Part shown: positions 1 to 9,560 of the stretch, in pieces | How the letters are laid out: every line of letters starts with the position of its first letter | Numbering within the stretch: the stretch's first letter is position 1 | Origin: Pegea sp. RAD2-039 | Taxonomy: Eukaryota; Chordata; Thaliacea; Salpida; Salpidae | Direction: 5' to 3' | DNA: 64,000 nt | Assembly (NCBI GenBank): GCA_034620365.1 | Contig: JAQGEQ010000237.1 | Location: forward strand, 268,001 to 332,000 | Notes under the pieces: model-generated | What the model was told of the DNA's origin: nothing | The model's input: the letters and a program-made list of their open reading frames with translations, nothing else | Databases searched by the model: none | Program-made: the position numbers and the translations under genes

Positions 1-964
1 TTTAAAAGCCATTTTAGTGTTCGTTGCTTTTATCAACTTTTCTTGGAAATCGTTTTTTTTTTAAGAAATCGAATTTTTTTTTTAACTTTTTTACTTGGAA
101 GCACTTTTAATTTGATAAAACAAAGTTTTGAAAGTAGTTTAATTTGTGAAATTTTAGTTTGGAAACATAAACACGTGGTTTGCTGTTATGAATCAACTTA
201 ACGTTCTGCTTCAGTGATTTTATTGTTCCAACCACGTGACTCAAGTTAAACTTGTCAAAAATGTTTTTGATTTTTCATTTCAAAGATAAAATCAATTGTT
301 ACGACGGTTTTTCTGTTATTTTAAACTTTTTTTGTGAAATATTTTATTTGATGCAATGTTATTGTAAAAAAATATTTTGTTTATTTTCCAAATTTAATGA
401 AAAATTTTTAAAGAAATGCAAAAAAACAAAAAAAAATTTTTTAACTTTTCTCAATAAAATTTGGAAGTTATTGTTTAATTTGTTGATAATTTTTATTTTC
501 ACAAATTTTGTTGATATTTTCAGTCCTTAAAAAGTAATAAAACAACAACAAAAAACAATAAATTTCATTTATTAACAGATTACAGAAGTTTGTTAAACTT
601 TTTAGTGGAAGAAAAAACAGTAAAAATATTAATTCTTTGAACGATAAATAATTCATATGAAACTTCAAAACTATGTGTCACATCTTACAGGGTTTCAAAA
701 CAGAAAAATCAAAACCAATATTCATTAAATGATGTTATCAAATAAACTTATTTAACCAAAAAAATTATAAAATTTCGCCTTGATTTATGACTTCAAACCC
801 CGCTGAATTGCTTTCAAATTACCGATCATTCAAAAATGTCGATTAGTTGATGATTAGATCTTAAAAAATCGTTGAGAACTCAAACGAACTTTTTAATTAC
901 GTTGTCATAGAAACAGAAGTCTCGTCTTTTTACGTTTACTCATCAACGTTATTTTAATTTTCAG
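1..964. other. intron or upstream sequence of the EAG gene; no gene seen
   Basis: This is AT-rich sequence with long T and A runs. I see no exon with homology to the PAS domain that normally starts EAG channels. It ends in a good 3' splice site (ttttcag, AG at 963-964). The most likely reading is that the window starts inside a large intron of the channel gene, with the PAS exons further left. The short open frames here are low-complexity Phe/Lys/Asn strings and look like chance. Confidence 0.5.
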
Positions 965-3900
965 CAAGCTTTCTTCGCTTTTCAAATTTTTCTCGATCAA
1001 CTTTACCAACAACTGAAGTAAAAATCAAATTACAACCATACACTAATCCACTAATAACCAACAAGAAGAAAATGACATCCGACGTAAGTTAAGAAGAGTA
1101 AAAGATCAAATTTATACAAGACCTCTTTTTAGATGCTGAGTTTCAGCCCAGCAGTTCTTCCAAAATACCATTATGAAGCACCACAAACACCTAAGCATAT
1201 AATTTTACATTATTGTGCTTTTAAAACATTCTGGGATTGGTTTATTTTAAGTCTAATCATTTACACAGCAATCTTTGTTCCTTATCACGTGGCTTTTAGT
1301 GTAGGTATGGACGATAGAACAGGGTGGTTATACGCGGATAGTATTGTTGTAAGTTTGTATTTTATTGGCATTCACTTGTTTCAACAGTTTGAATTTTAAG
1401 TTAAGTAAAATTTAATAAAAAGTTGGTAGAAGGTGACATCTCTACTACCAAGCCAAAAAAACTTGTCTTGTAGACAAATCTTGTGTTTGGTGGTTAAAAG
1501 TAATAAGAATGTAGATAATTTGATGTATTTTCAAAAAACTTCATGTTCCAAACTCTTTTTATGAATATTATGCAACGATTTATTACTTAAATTTATTAAA
1601 AATTATCCAAATTTATCGATTAAAATTTTTTAAAAGTTTTTTTCGAGATGAATTTTCCGTTTTTCTTTAAAAAAAAAACTAGAAAAAGATTTTCAACAAA
1701 ATTTACAATTTTTGTAAAATTAAATTTTTTTATTTTTATTTAAACATCATTTTATAAAAATAATTTGATAAATAAAATTTCTTAGATTGATTCAATTTTT
1801 CAAGCATTTTACTAAGATTTGTCTGAAATTTAAACTTTATGTTTTTTAGTATCTATACCTAAAATGGTCGAAAAACAGATAATAATTTCATTAAAAAAAA
1901 ATTTAATAATTTTTTCATCATCAATTTTTTTTCCAAAAACTATTTTAAAATTTAATTATTTATAAAAAAAAAACTTTTAAACCAGAAACGAAAAACGCCA
2001 AATTCGTTTATACCAAAATCTTTATCTTTAGGATCTTATCTTTATCGCTGACGTGGCAATCAACTTTCATACAACTTACGTAGGCCCAGGAGGTGAAGTA
2101 ATTTCAGATCCAAAAATTATTAGAACCAATTACATTAAAAGTTGGTTTATTATTGACTTATTGGCCTGTCTGCCCTATGATCTTATTGACATGGTCAATT
2201 TTTTCTATGACAATCGTCAAAACGAGGTTTGTGTTTCCAAACAATTTTTTTTAATTTTTTTAAATTTGTTGTTTGGAAACACTTTTTTTGCGCTTCTAAC
2301 TTGTTTTTAAAACCTAACGTCTAAAACTTCCTGCGTCGTGACGTCACTATCCGGAAGTTAAGATTATCGTGAAGTTTTGAGACCTAGTAATGAATTATTA
2401 ATTATGAAGCTTTTAGAGGGATAAATAAATTAATTGTTTCAAAGCTTGCTTATGATTGGTTACTTAAATGAGTCATGTGACTATGAAATGGGAATTTTGA
2501 TGTTTTGGTTATGATAGCTGATGTTTTATTTATGATGGAGTAAAAATAGAAATTTTTTATTCTACTAATTGGTTAGCAAATTATCAAAATGACAAAAGTA
2601 GTATTCCTGAAGAAAGCTAATTCTGAAGTTTGGCTAATTAATGGATTTAAAACATTACAACTAGTTAGAAAAATTTAAATGTAATTATTATTGATTTAAT
2701 ATAAAATAATCAATGATTAAACATAAACATAAAAGTTTTTTTTTCTTCTGATTTTCGTCTATAATACTTTAAGTAATGAAAAGCGACAGGTTTGATGTAT
2801 GATTATTTACTTGTTATCATTATGAGATGATGAATGAGATAATGACACTGTGAATAATTGAGATTTCGCTCAAAGTACATTTCTTAAATATCTAAAAAAC
2901 TATTTGATAAAACTATTTTTGCTTAAAAAATCACAAATAGCATTTTATAGTCAGGTTGCGACCTTTTAAGTGCACTAAAAATTGCTAGATTATTAAGATT
3001 GGGACATGTAGTTCGTAAACTAGATCATTATATTGAATATGGAGGTGCAATGCTGTTTTTATTGGTGAGCAATTCATTTAAAAATCTACCGCTAGATGGT
3101 GTAAGTGAGTTTTTTTTCAGGTTTGTTTTTTTGGTCTATCTGCTCATTGGTTAGCTTGTATTTGGTATACAATTGGTAGAAGTAATTTAAAAGGAAATAA
3201 TAATCAACTAGTTAATCAAAATTGGTTAGTTATTTTATCGCGAGATACAAATAGGAGTTTTAATATCACTGGTAAGTTGTTTTGACCTTATTTGCTTGAT
3301 CAATAAATTTATAAAATTTTTAATATAAGCTTTTGTTTACTCCGCTATAAGAAAAATGTTTCTAATATCGAATAACTTCGGTGATTTATCATAAAAATAA
3401 GAAATATTACAAAAAAAAATATTTTACAACGAAAAAAACCATTTCCTATTTTTTAAAAAACAAATTAATCATCAAAAATTTCCAAGCTTTTCACCTTATA
3501 AACAAACTAATTATTTTTATGAATGAGAACAAAAGATGATTTTATAGATACTGAACATATTAGTGGAGGACCCTCCGTGTCACAATGTTATATTGCAGCT
3601 TTATATTTCACTATGACTGGTCTGACATCAGTTGGTTTTGGTAATGTAGCTGGGAATACAGAATCAGAACAAATATTTTGTGTTGTTATGTTAATATTTG
3701 GATGTAAGTAAATTGAAAATAGTTTAAAAACAATTTGACTTAAATTTTTTTTGGTAAATTTAATTTTGTTTTATTTACAGCAGTAATTTTTTTATATAAC
3801 TTCAATAAAAATAGGAAAGTCAATTTTAATACAATCTAAAACCATTTTCTCATAACTTCATTTAGTAATAAAAAAAAAACAATAAAAAAATTTATTCACC

Positions 3901-6397
3901 TCTAAAAGCGTAAAAAGTTTTTTTACAGAGAAAATTAAATTAAACATTTTAAAAACCACAATTCTGAATTTTCATCTTTTAGTATTCATCTTATCTTATC
4001 AGAGTATTAATAATTAAACTAAAGATTAAAGTAAATAACTAAATTTGGCTTTCATTTATTATCTAGCACTTTTATATGCTTGTATATTTGGAAATATTAC
4101 AACAATTATTCAACAAATGTATGCTGACACAAACCGTTATCATGACCGTTTAACTAGCGTAAGAGAATTTTTAAGGCTTTATCATGTTCCTAAGGAGCTA
4201 AGTAACCGAATTATGGATTATGTGGTTTCAACTTGGTCCATTACTAAGGGAATAGATACAACTCAAGTAAAAAAAAAAACCTGAAAAAATGCTTTTTATC
4301 AAAACTGTTTTTATTTTATCAAAACTGTTTTTTAGGTCCTTAACTACTTCCCAAAAGATATGAAAGCTGATATTTGTGTTCATCTAGGCAGAGAAACTTT
4401 TACAAAGCAATCTGCTTTCAGGTTAGATTTTTATATTTCTGAACTTTAATATATTTAATACATTTTTCTGAAAAATTAAACTCATTAATTATTAATGTTT
4501 TTATGGATATTCTATTATCCAAATTTTTTATAATATTAATTAAAGTAATTATTTTAAATGAATTAAACTTTTCATTTTTTTTATTAAAACAAAAAAAACC
4601 TGTCTGTTACTAATACTAATCAATTTCTTGATTTTCTACAACAGTATTAAGTGCTTTGTAAAAGTCGATAGAAATCGAGCTTTGAGGTCAAATTAGCAAA
4701 TTGACTTCTGGTTTGGACTGTTAGTTTGAAATCGATTAAGTAGTTTAACTTTCTCTTTGACCATCTAAAGTTTAAGTTGACGGTCGATTATTGTCAAGAT
4801 ATTTGAAATATAGGTTAAGCCGGATAAACTGTTCATTTAAGTTCCTTTTTTATATTATTAACTTTCCATGTATTTGTTATATGCTTTGAGGACTACTGAA
4901 ATGCCATGTGTTACATCTTTTGCTTTCTATATTTCCAACTTAATAGATGTAATTTGTGAGAATGTGTGTTAGTGAGAGATACTCTCTTCATGCACCCTTT
5001 GTCATCTTAAAAATTAAAGAAAATGTTTCTAAATTATTTTCCTATAAATTTCTTTTTTAAAGTTATTTTTTATGCTTTGAAAATTAGAATTTTAAAATTC
5101 TAGAAAAAGATGTTGGTAAATTTAAAGTTTAATTTTTTGTCAGATTTTTTGACTTCTTAAATTAAATTTGGAAACACTGTTTTTATTCATAAAATTAAAT
5201 TTGTGAGAATGTGTGTTAGCGGGAAGTGCTCTCTTCAGGCACCCTCCTTCGCATTTATTGAAATAAATAAATAATTACTTTTATATTTCTAACTTAAAAG
5301 ATATTACCTTCACTTATAATTTACATTAATAAGAAGAATGTGTCTTACCCTCCTTCACATTTATTAAGATAAATTAAGTTATTTTTTTACGATTTGAAAA
5401 CTCACCAATCTTCGACGAACATTTTCAGTTTGGCGAGTAACAGTTGCTTAAGAGCTCTCGCTGTTGAGTTTGAAACAAGTCACAACGCCCCGGGAGACAT
5501 GATCGTCCATAAAGGCGAAAGCATCGAAGCCATCAACTTCGTTGTATCTGGTTCCCTAGAAGTCATTCAAGATGACGAAGTAGTCGCCATCTTAAGTGAG
5601 TCAACCATCTTTCATCAGCTGATAATGATGACGTCATCAGGTAAAGGTGACGTGTTTGGTGACGTGTTTTGGAACGGGGAAGCCCCTGCATCTTCTGAGT
5701 CTCATGTTAGAGCGTTAACGTATTGTGATCTTCACTCAATTGGAAGAGAACCTCTTCTTCGGATTCTTGACTTCTACAAATCCTTCGCGCTCTCATTTGC
5801 TCGAAAGATGCTCCTCACTTTTAATCTGACCACTAGAGTGCGTAGTACAAACACTGATGACGTCATCGACGCTTTGATTTTTAGTTCCGCTTCCGGAAAG
5901 TTGATGATGTTCATCGGGAGCGAGAACAAAATGAGATCCGGGCGAAAAGAGAAGAAGTCTTTGATGAAAGTGACTTCCCAGAAAATCATCCAATCAGAAT
6001 GGTGATCCGCAGGTGATCTCTATGATCTTATTGATGACGTCATCAGCTCTTTTTTTCAAGATTCAAGAATAGAATCCGAGAACGACAACGTAACGAACAA
6101 ACCCCGGGTAAGAAAAACGTTGCAACATCCACAATGACGTCATCGTCGCTTCCCGATGCCGTACGGTCAGCTGCTGATCAAAATAGCTTTGATGACGTCA
6201 GTAGTGGGTTTCGTTTAAGTTTTGATGAAGAAGACGCGAAGACTGTTGAAGAACGAATCCAAAGAAGTCTAAGTCGAGTCAGTGATCGAATCTCAGCTAT
6301 TGAATCAACACTTGCTGCTATTTTATCATACGTCACTACTACGTCATCAACACGTGATCAGAAGAAGTTGTTTGATCGTACTGGGAGCAAGGAATGA
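965..6397 (+). CDS. eag: EAG-type voltage-gated potassium channel (KCNH1/5-like), 3' 13 exons, N-terminus outside window
   Basis: Pore-forming subunit of a plasma-membrane delayed-rectifier K+ channel. Exons: 965-1083, 1133-1348, 2032-2226, 2951-3064, 3121-3271, 3536-3703, 4067-4266, 4336-4421, 5429-5595, 5641-5837, 5885-6012, 6061-6107, 6171-6397. All junctions are GT-AG, all phases agree, and together they give about 670 codons. Seen in order: pre-S1 segment with [19 protein letters not shown]1; the S2-S3 signature [19 protein letters not shown]4 with [20 protein letters not shown]5; selectivity filter SVGFGN (about residues 296-301 of the partial protein); S6 with [13 protein letters not shown]-linker with NRYHDRL and [12 protein letters not shown]; cyclic-nucleotide-binding-homology domain with [18 protein letters not shown] and [10 protein letters not shown]; and a C-terminal heptad-like segment (about 621-649) matching the EAG tetramerising coiled coil. 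The S4-S5 side has His where vertebrate EAG has Arg (RLGHV). The long linker between the CNBHD and the coiled coil is very short. The first exon (965-1083) is the least certain; an ATG at 1072 could be read as a start but would remove the PAS domain. Confidence 0.93.
1349..2031 (+). other. EAG intron (exon 2 to 3)
   Basis: Donor gtaagt follows ATTGTT; acceptor tctttag precedes GATCTTATC. It joins DSIV to [12 protein letters not shown] exactly as in other EAG channels. AT-rich, and I see nothing else in it. Confidence 0.9.
2227..2950 (+). other. EAG intron (exon 3 to 4)
   Basis: Donor gtttgt after AACGAG; acceptor ttttatag before TCAGGTTGC. Contains one GTGACGTCAC palindrome at 2338-2347. No other recognisable content. 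Confidence 0.85.
3272..3535 (+). other. EAG intron (exon 5 to 6)
   Basis: Donor gtaagt at 3272. The phase-1 junction forces an acceptor at 3534-3535 (aacaaaag), a weak site with no pyrimidine tract. The pore exon then reads GAT GAT TTT. The acceptor is chosen by phase and could shift by a few codons. Confidence 0.6.
3704..4066 (+). other. EAG intron (exon 6 to 7)
   Basis: Donor gtaagt at 3704; acceptor ttatctag at 4065-4066. The split codon T|CA gives the Ser that starts the S6 motif [10 protein letters not shown]. Confidence 0.85.
4845..5000 (+). mobile_element. 5'-truncated LINE 3' end (copy 1 in EAG intron)
   Basis: Closely matches the last part of the LINE copies at 49.0 and 59.8 kb: the run from ttatattattaac through gaatgtgtgttag to ctctcttca and accct. 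Only the 3' end is present, typical of abortive target-primed reverse transcription. Confidence 0.75.
5199..5275 (+). mobile_element. 5'-truncated LINE 3' end (copy 2 in EAG intron)
   Basis: Carries gtgagaatgtgtgttagcg, then gctctcttcaggcaccctcc, and ends in attgaaataaataaataa, the same terminus as the full LINE copies. Shorter than the neighbouring tail. Confidence 0.75.
5281..5376 (+). mobile_element. 5'-truncated, degenerate LINE 3' end (copy 3 in EAG intron)
   Basis: Starts with ttatatttctaacttaa, carries gaatgtgt and ccctccttcacatttatt, and ends in an AATA-rich tail. More diverged than the two tails before it, with an internal deletion. Confidence 0.6.
5596..5640 (+). other. 45-nt intron of EAG with 14-nt palindrome
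   Basis: GTGAG...CAG, lying between EVVAIL and [10 protein letters not shown], which are contiguous in other EAG channels. The intron is exactly 15 codons with no in-frame stop, so retention would insert 15 residues into the CNBHD. TGATGACGTCATCA occupies 5626-5639 and itself supplies the acceptor (catcag). Confidence 0.8.
5838..5884 (+). other. 47-nt intron of EAG with palindrome
   Basis: GTGCG...TTTTTAG. Removing it joins LLTFNLTTR to [12 protein letters not shown], matching the EAG post-CNBHD consensus; without removal the frame runs off family homology. GATGACGTCATC lies at 5856-5867. Confidence 0.85.
6013..6060 (+). other. 48-nt intron of EAG with palindrome
   Basis: GTGATC...TTTTTCAAG. 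It joins NHPIRMVIR to [11 protein letters not shown], a match to the family's HPVRRLFQRFR segment. TGATGACGTCATCA lies at 6032-6045. Confidence 0.8.
6108..6170 (+). other. 63-nt intron of EAG with palindrome
   Basis: GTAAGA...GGTCAG. The phase-1 donor after CCCCGG and the acceptor at 6169-6170 keep the final coiled-coil exon in frame. ATGACGTCAT lies at 6134-6143. The acceptor choice is supported by the duplicated exon fragments downstream, which start at about this boundary. Confidence 0.65.
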
Positions 6398-6511
6398 TAG
6401 GAAAACTTTTTTGATGGGATTTTTAGGGATTCTTCCACTTTTCGAGTTGAAACTCAAAAATAAGATTTTTTTGAACTTTTTTTCAATTGTTGCAAATGTA
6501 GTGAATCTAAT

Positions 6512-6517
6512 AATAAA
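6512..6517 (+). terminator. polyadenylation signal AATAAA of EAG
   Basis: AATAAA lies 115 nt after the EAG stop codon, within a T-rich 3' UTR. It is the first canonical hexamer downstream of the stop. In the copy at 24.9 kb the same place reads ctaatattaaag, so the signal is lost there. Confidence 0.6.
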
Positions 6518-7230
6518 GAAAATTTGATTTCTGCGAAAAAAAGTACTCCAAAAATTATTAATTTATCTTTATCAGATATTTAAATTAGTTTTGAATAATT
6601 TAAATGAAATTAAAATCTAATTTTATCGACAAAAAGTTTCCAGATTCAATTCTTTTTTCTTTTATAAATTTAATAAATTAGAATTTGTTATTTTTTCATC
6701 AAGTTAAAAATTTAAATAACTTTTTGGTAAGTTACTTTCAAGAACATATATTCATCTTAAAAGATTTAATTAGTAAATGTAAGTTATTTTCTATTAATAA
6801 GAAATATCCAAATAATTACCACAAATACTTTGATGATAAGTTTAAAGTCAGAACGAGCAATTTGTGATTTTAAAGAAAAATACTTTTAAATTGCTATCAA
6901 CGAAAAATCTTTGAAAGTTCAAAGTCCAAAAACCAAGTTAACTGATTTAGTTGAAGTGAATTTGATTTTAAATTTTGTTAAAAGCTCAAAAAATTAAATT
7001 TTAATTTTGCTTTTAACTAGTTAACTAGAAAGTTAAATGATAAGCTTTCATCTGGATACAAAATTAAAGACTCCTCATCAATAAGACATTTTTTGTGAAA
7101 TCAGATGCTGCTGATTAAAGAAGAAAGGAAGATGAAGATCTCAAGATCACTAAATCTTAATTGCATCTTCTGGAAGAAATGTGTCTTCCACACATTGAGT
7201 CATAAATGAGTAAAAAAGAAGATAAAATTT
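6518..7230. repeat. EAG 3' flank, duplicated at about 24965-25680
   Basis: Non-coding, AT-rich. Nearly identical sequence follows the orphan EAG exon at 24.6 kb, including ggaagatgaagatctcaag and the segment cttccacacattgagtcat. This fixes the left part of the ancestral duplication unit. I see no gene in it. Confidence 0.8.
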
Positions 7231-8494
7231 AATTTCTGAAATTTAGTAGAAAAATCAAACAACATTTTTCAGCAGTTACTTCACGATATGTGAAAAGTAA
7301 TTGAAAAATCTGAGTATATTACAAACACAAATTTCTATTGTTTGATTTCAGTTTGTTCTTTAATAGTTTGTGTTCTTGTTACAATCTAAGACTAAATTGG
7401 ATATTGGATTTTACAGAATCAATCAACTTTATATAAAAAAGAAAATATTTTCTCCGTTTAAAAAGTGAATAATTATTAAGGTGTTAGAAAGTAGATAGAA
7501 AAGTTTTGAAATAAAATTACAACTTGTTAAAGAATATGTTAGCTTCATCTTCCAATTTGTTAGCTTTAGTGTTACCAATTAAAATTAATTTAAATTTAAT
7601 TAAACTATAAACGATTTAATCAAAGATTTCCTAATTAGTCTGAAGATTTTAATGAGAAATTTTGCTTTATTGTTGAATTAACTAAATTATTATTTATGAT
7701 AATTTTATTATAATCTTAATAATTTATTTTTCAATAAATTCTTTAAGAAAAAAGTTTTGTGATAGCTTGCAAAGATAAAGATTAAATCAGATGTCTTAGA
7801 TTTAATAGAATTGAAAGGGAAATAAATCTACTTTTTTAACAAATAGGCTTTTATTAAAATTTAAATAAAAATTTTAACTTATCTATTTTCTTGTAGATTT
7901 TTTTTTGTTTTTTTATCTGTGGTTTACATAAGATGTTTTTATAAAAAATTAGTAAAAACAGAATAGTTGTTTGCATAAGATGTTAATATTCGTTAAATTT
8001 ATGAATTGTTAAAAATTATCGTTGAATTCAAACTTTCTACTTTCAAATTTCATTATTATTTTCAAGGAATTTTTTCAGATAGATTTAATTAAGATTTGTT
8101 AAATTATTTGAAGATCTTTTATTATTCTAGAAATATCATTGAACAAAAGATTGGAATTACTGACATAAAGTTTATTTAAGAAGTTGTTTTTGAAGATCCA
8201 CCTATATAACAATTGTTTCTATTGATTTAAAATTATTTTGAGGTAAGTTCGACTCTTGCTTTTTTACTAATGTTCTTACCAACTATCTAAAAATATATTT
8301 TTAAATAAATCAACTTTTATAAACAATTCCGTTTTATTTCAATTTATTTAATTCTTTAATTTCATTTTTGTTTCTAACTTTTTATATACAAACTTTGATT
8401 GTAAAAAGAAACTAAAAAAAATGTTGCTAGTATTTCAAAGTTAAAAATTATCTACTTTATGTAAAAACTGTATTTCTATTTCATTAAAATAAAA

Positions 8495-8720
8495 ATGTTA
8501 AAGTCTAAGGCGTACATATAAGGATGTACCAATAGAAAATAACTGTTTTTTGTTAAGTTTATTTATAGAGTTGTTTTTGTAAACATGTTTTCCAAGATAG
8601 AGAATAAATACGATTTGATTTATCTAGCCAATTCATTTTATAAAAGCTTGACAGCTAGTAGTTTATCAGACCTTGTAAGACTTTTATTGTATTTGTAGTT
8701 TTATACTCAGAAAGCGACTT
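8495..8720 (+). promoter_or_regulatory. conserved promoter-like block of forkhead copy 1
   Basis: About 220 bp almost unchanged in all five array units while flanking sequence has indels. Contains the inverted repeat GTACAT/ATGTAC (8512-8529), a TATA box TATAAAA (8639-8645), an initiator-like TCAGA at 8666-8670 about 28 nt downstream, and a donor-like GTAAGA at 8675. An acceptor (tttttttcag, 9403-9405) precedes the coding exon in every unit, so a small non-coding 5' exon is possible. Promoter role is inferred. Confidence 0.4.
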
Positions 8721-9560
8721 TATTTTAGTTATAATTTTGATTTTTGTAATATTTAGTTGTAATTAGAAAGTTGTTTTACAAATTTATTTTTAAATTATAT
8801 CCTAAAAATCTATTTTACTTTTAGTTTGTAAATCATTAGTTATATTGAAGACGTTTTGTTTTAGAGTTTATTAATTTAAAATAATTCTTATCTAATAGTT
8901 ACAAATTTAGTTGAAGTAATATTTAGTTGAAGTCACAAAGTTTTAAATTGAATATGAATTTTTAAAAATCTATTCATCTTTAGATTTATCTTCATCTTTT
9001 AACTAACAAACATGACTTTCTTTATAATTTTGTAATTATAGAAAGTTATTAGATTATTTATTATATTGAATATTGGAAAAGAACAGAATTGAAGATATTT
9101 AAAAATTAGAAGTGAAAGCTACAAAATGCAATAAATAAAGTAATAACTTTAGGTAATAAACAAAACATTTTGTAAATTACTTATAAATAAAATCAAATTA
9201 GAATTTATTACAGTAAGAACTCATTTATAAGCAGTTCGAAAAATTAGATATCATAAAAGTTGTTTTTACGAAAATTATTCTATTTATTTTTATGTTGAAA
9301 CTTTGACCCCTAAGAATTATCGACAAAAATTCTTCTGATGTTTACTTCATCTAGATTTAAATATTTGAAATTTTGAGGTTTATATTTTTTTCAATTTTTT
9401 TTCAGTTTATTAACTAACTTAAGATCTTAAGAATTCCATCAAATTTTTTCAAAGATTTTCCAGCCTTCAATTTTAATTTAATTTTCATCAAGCTGTTTAA
9501 GTAAGAACAAATTTTGAGTAGAAGTTTTTACTGTTTATTCGAGAACATTATTAGTCTAAG

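Larger units (their letters stand above)
4422..5428 (+). other. large EAG intron (exon 8 to 9) containing LINE tails
   Basis: Donor gttaga after the split codon AG; acceptor attttcag at 5427-5428. The junction restores [16 protein letters not shown]. The 3' half is made of three degenerate retrotransposon 3' ends, annotated separately. The 5' half (4422-4844) shows nothing recognisable. Confidence 0.85.

Noticed and set aside
468-668. Small open frames in 250-670 on both strands
   Set aside because: Low-complexity Phe/Lys/Asn/Leu strings in AT-rich DNA, no homology and no splice or start context. Most likely chance frames in an intron or upstream sequence.
1072-1083. ATG at 1072 as the true start of the channel gene
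   Set aside because: The frame stays open upstream to an acceptor at 964, and EAG channels need N-terminal PAS exons. A start here is possible only for an alternative short isoform.
5774-5993. Antisense frames over the EAG CNBHD exons
   Set aside because: They are shadows of a well-supported + strand coding region and cross its splice sites.
8661-8720. Spliced-leader RNA gene in the conserved promoter-like block
   Set aside because: A TATA box and a GTAAGA donor are present, but I find no clear Sm site or terminal stem-loops after the donor. An ordinary promoter with a small first exon is simpler.
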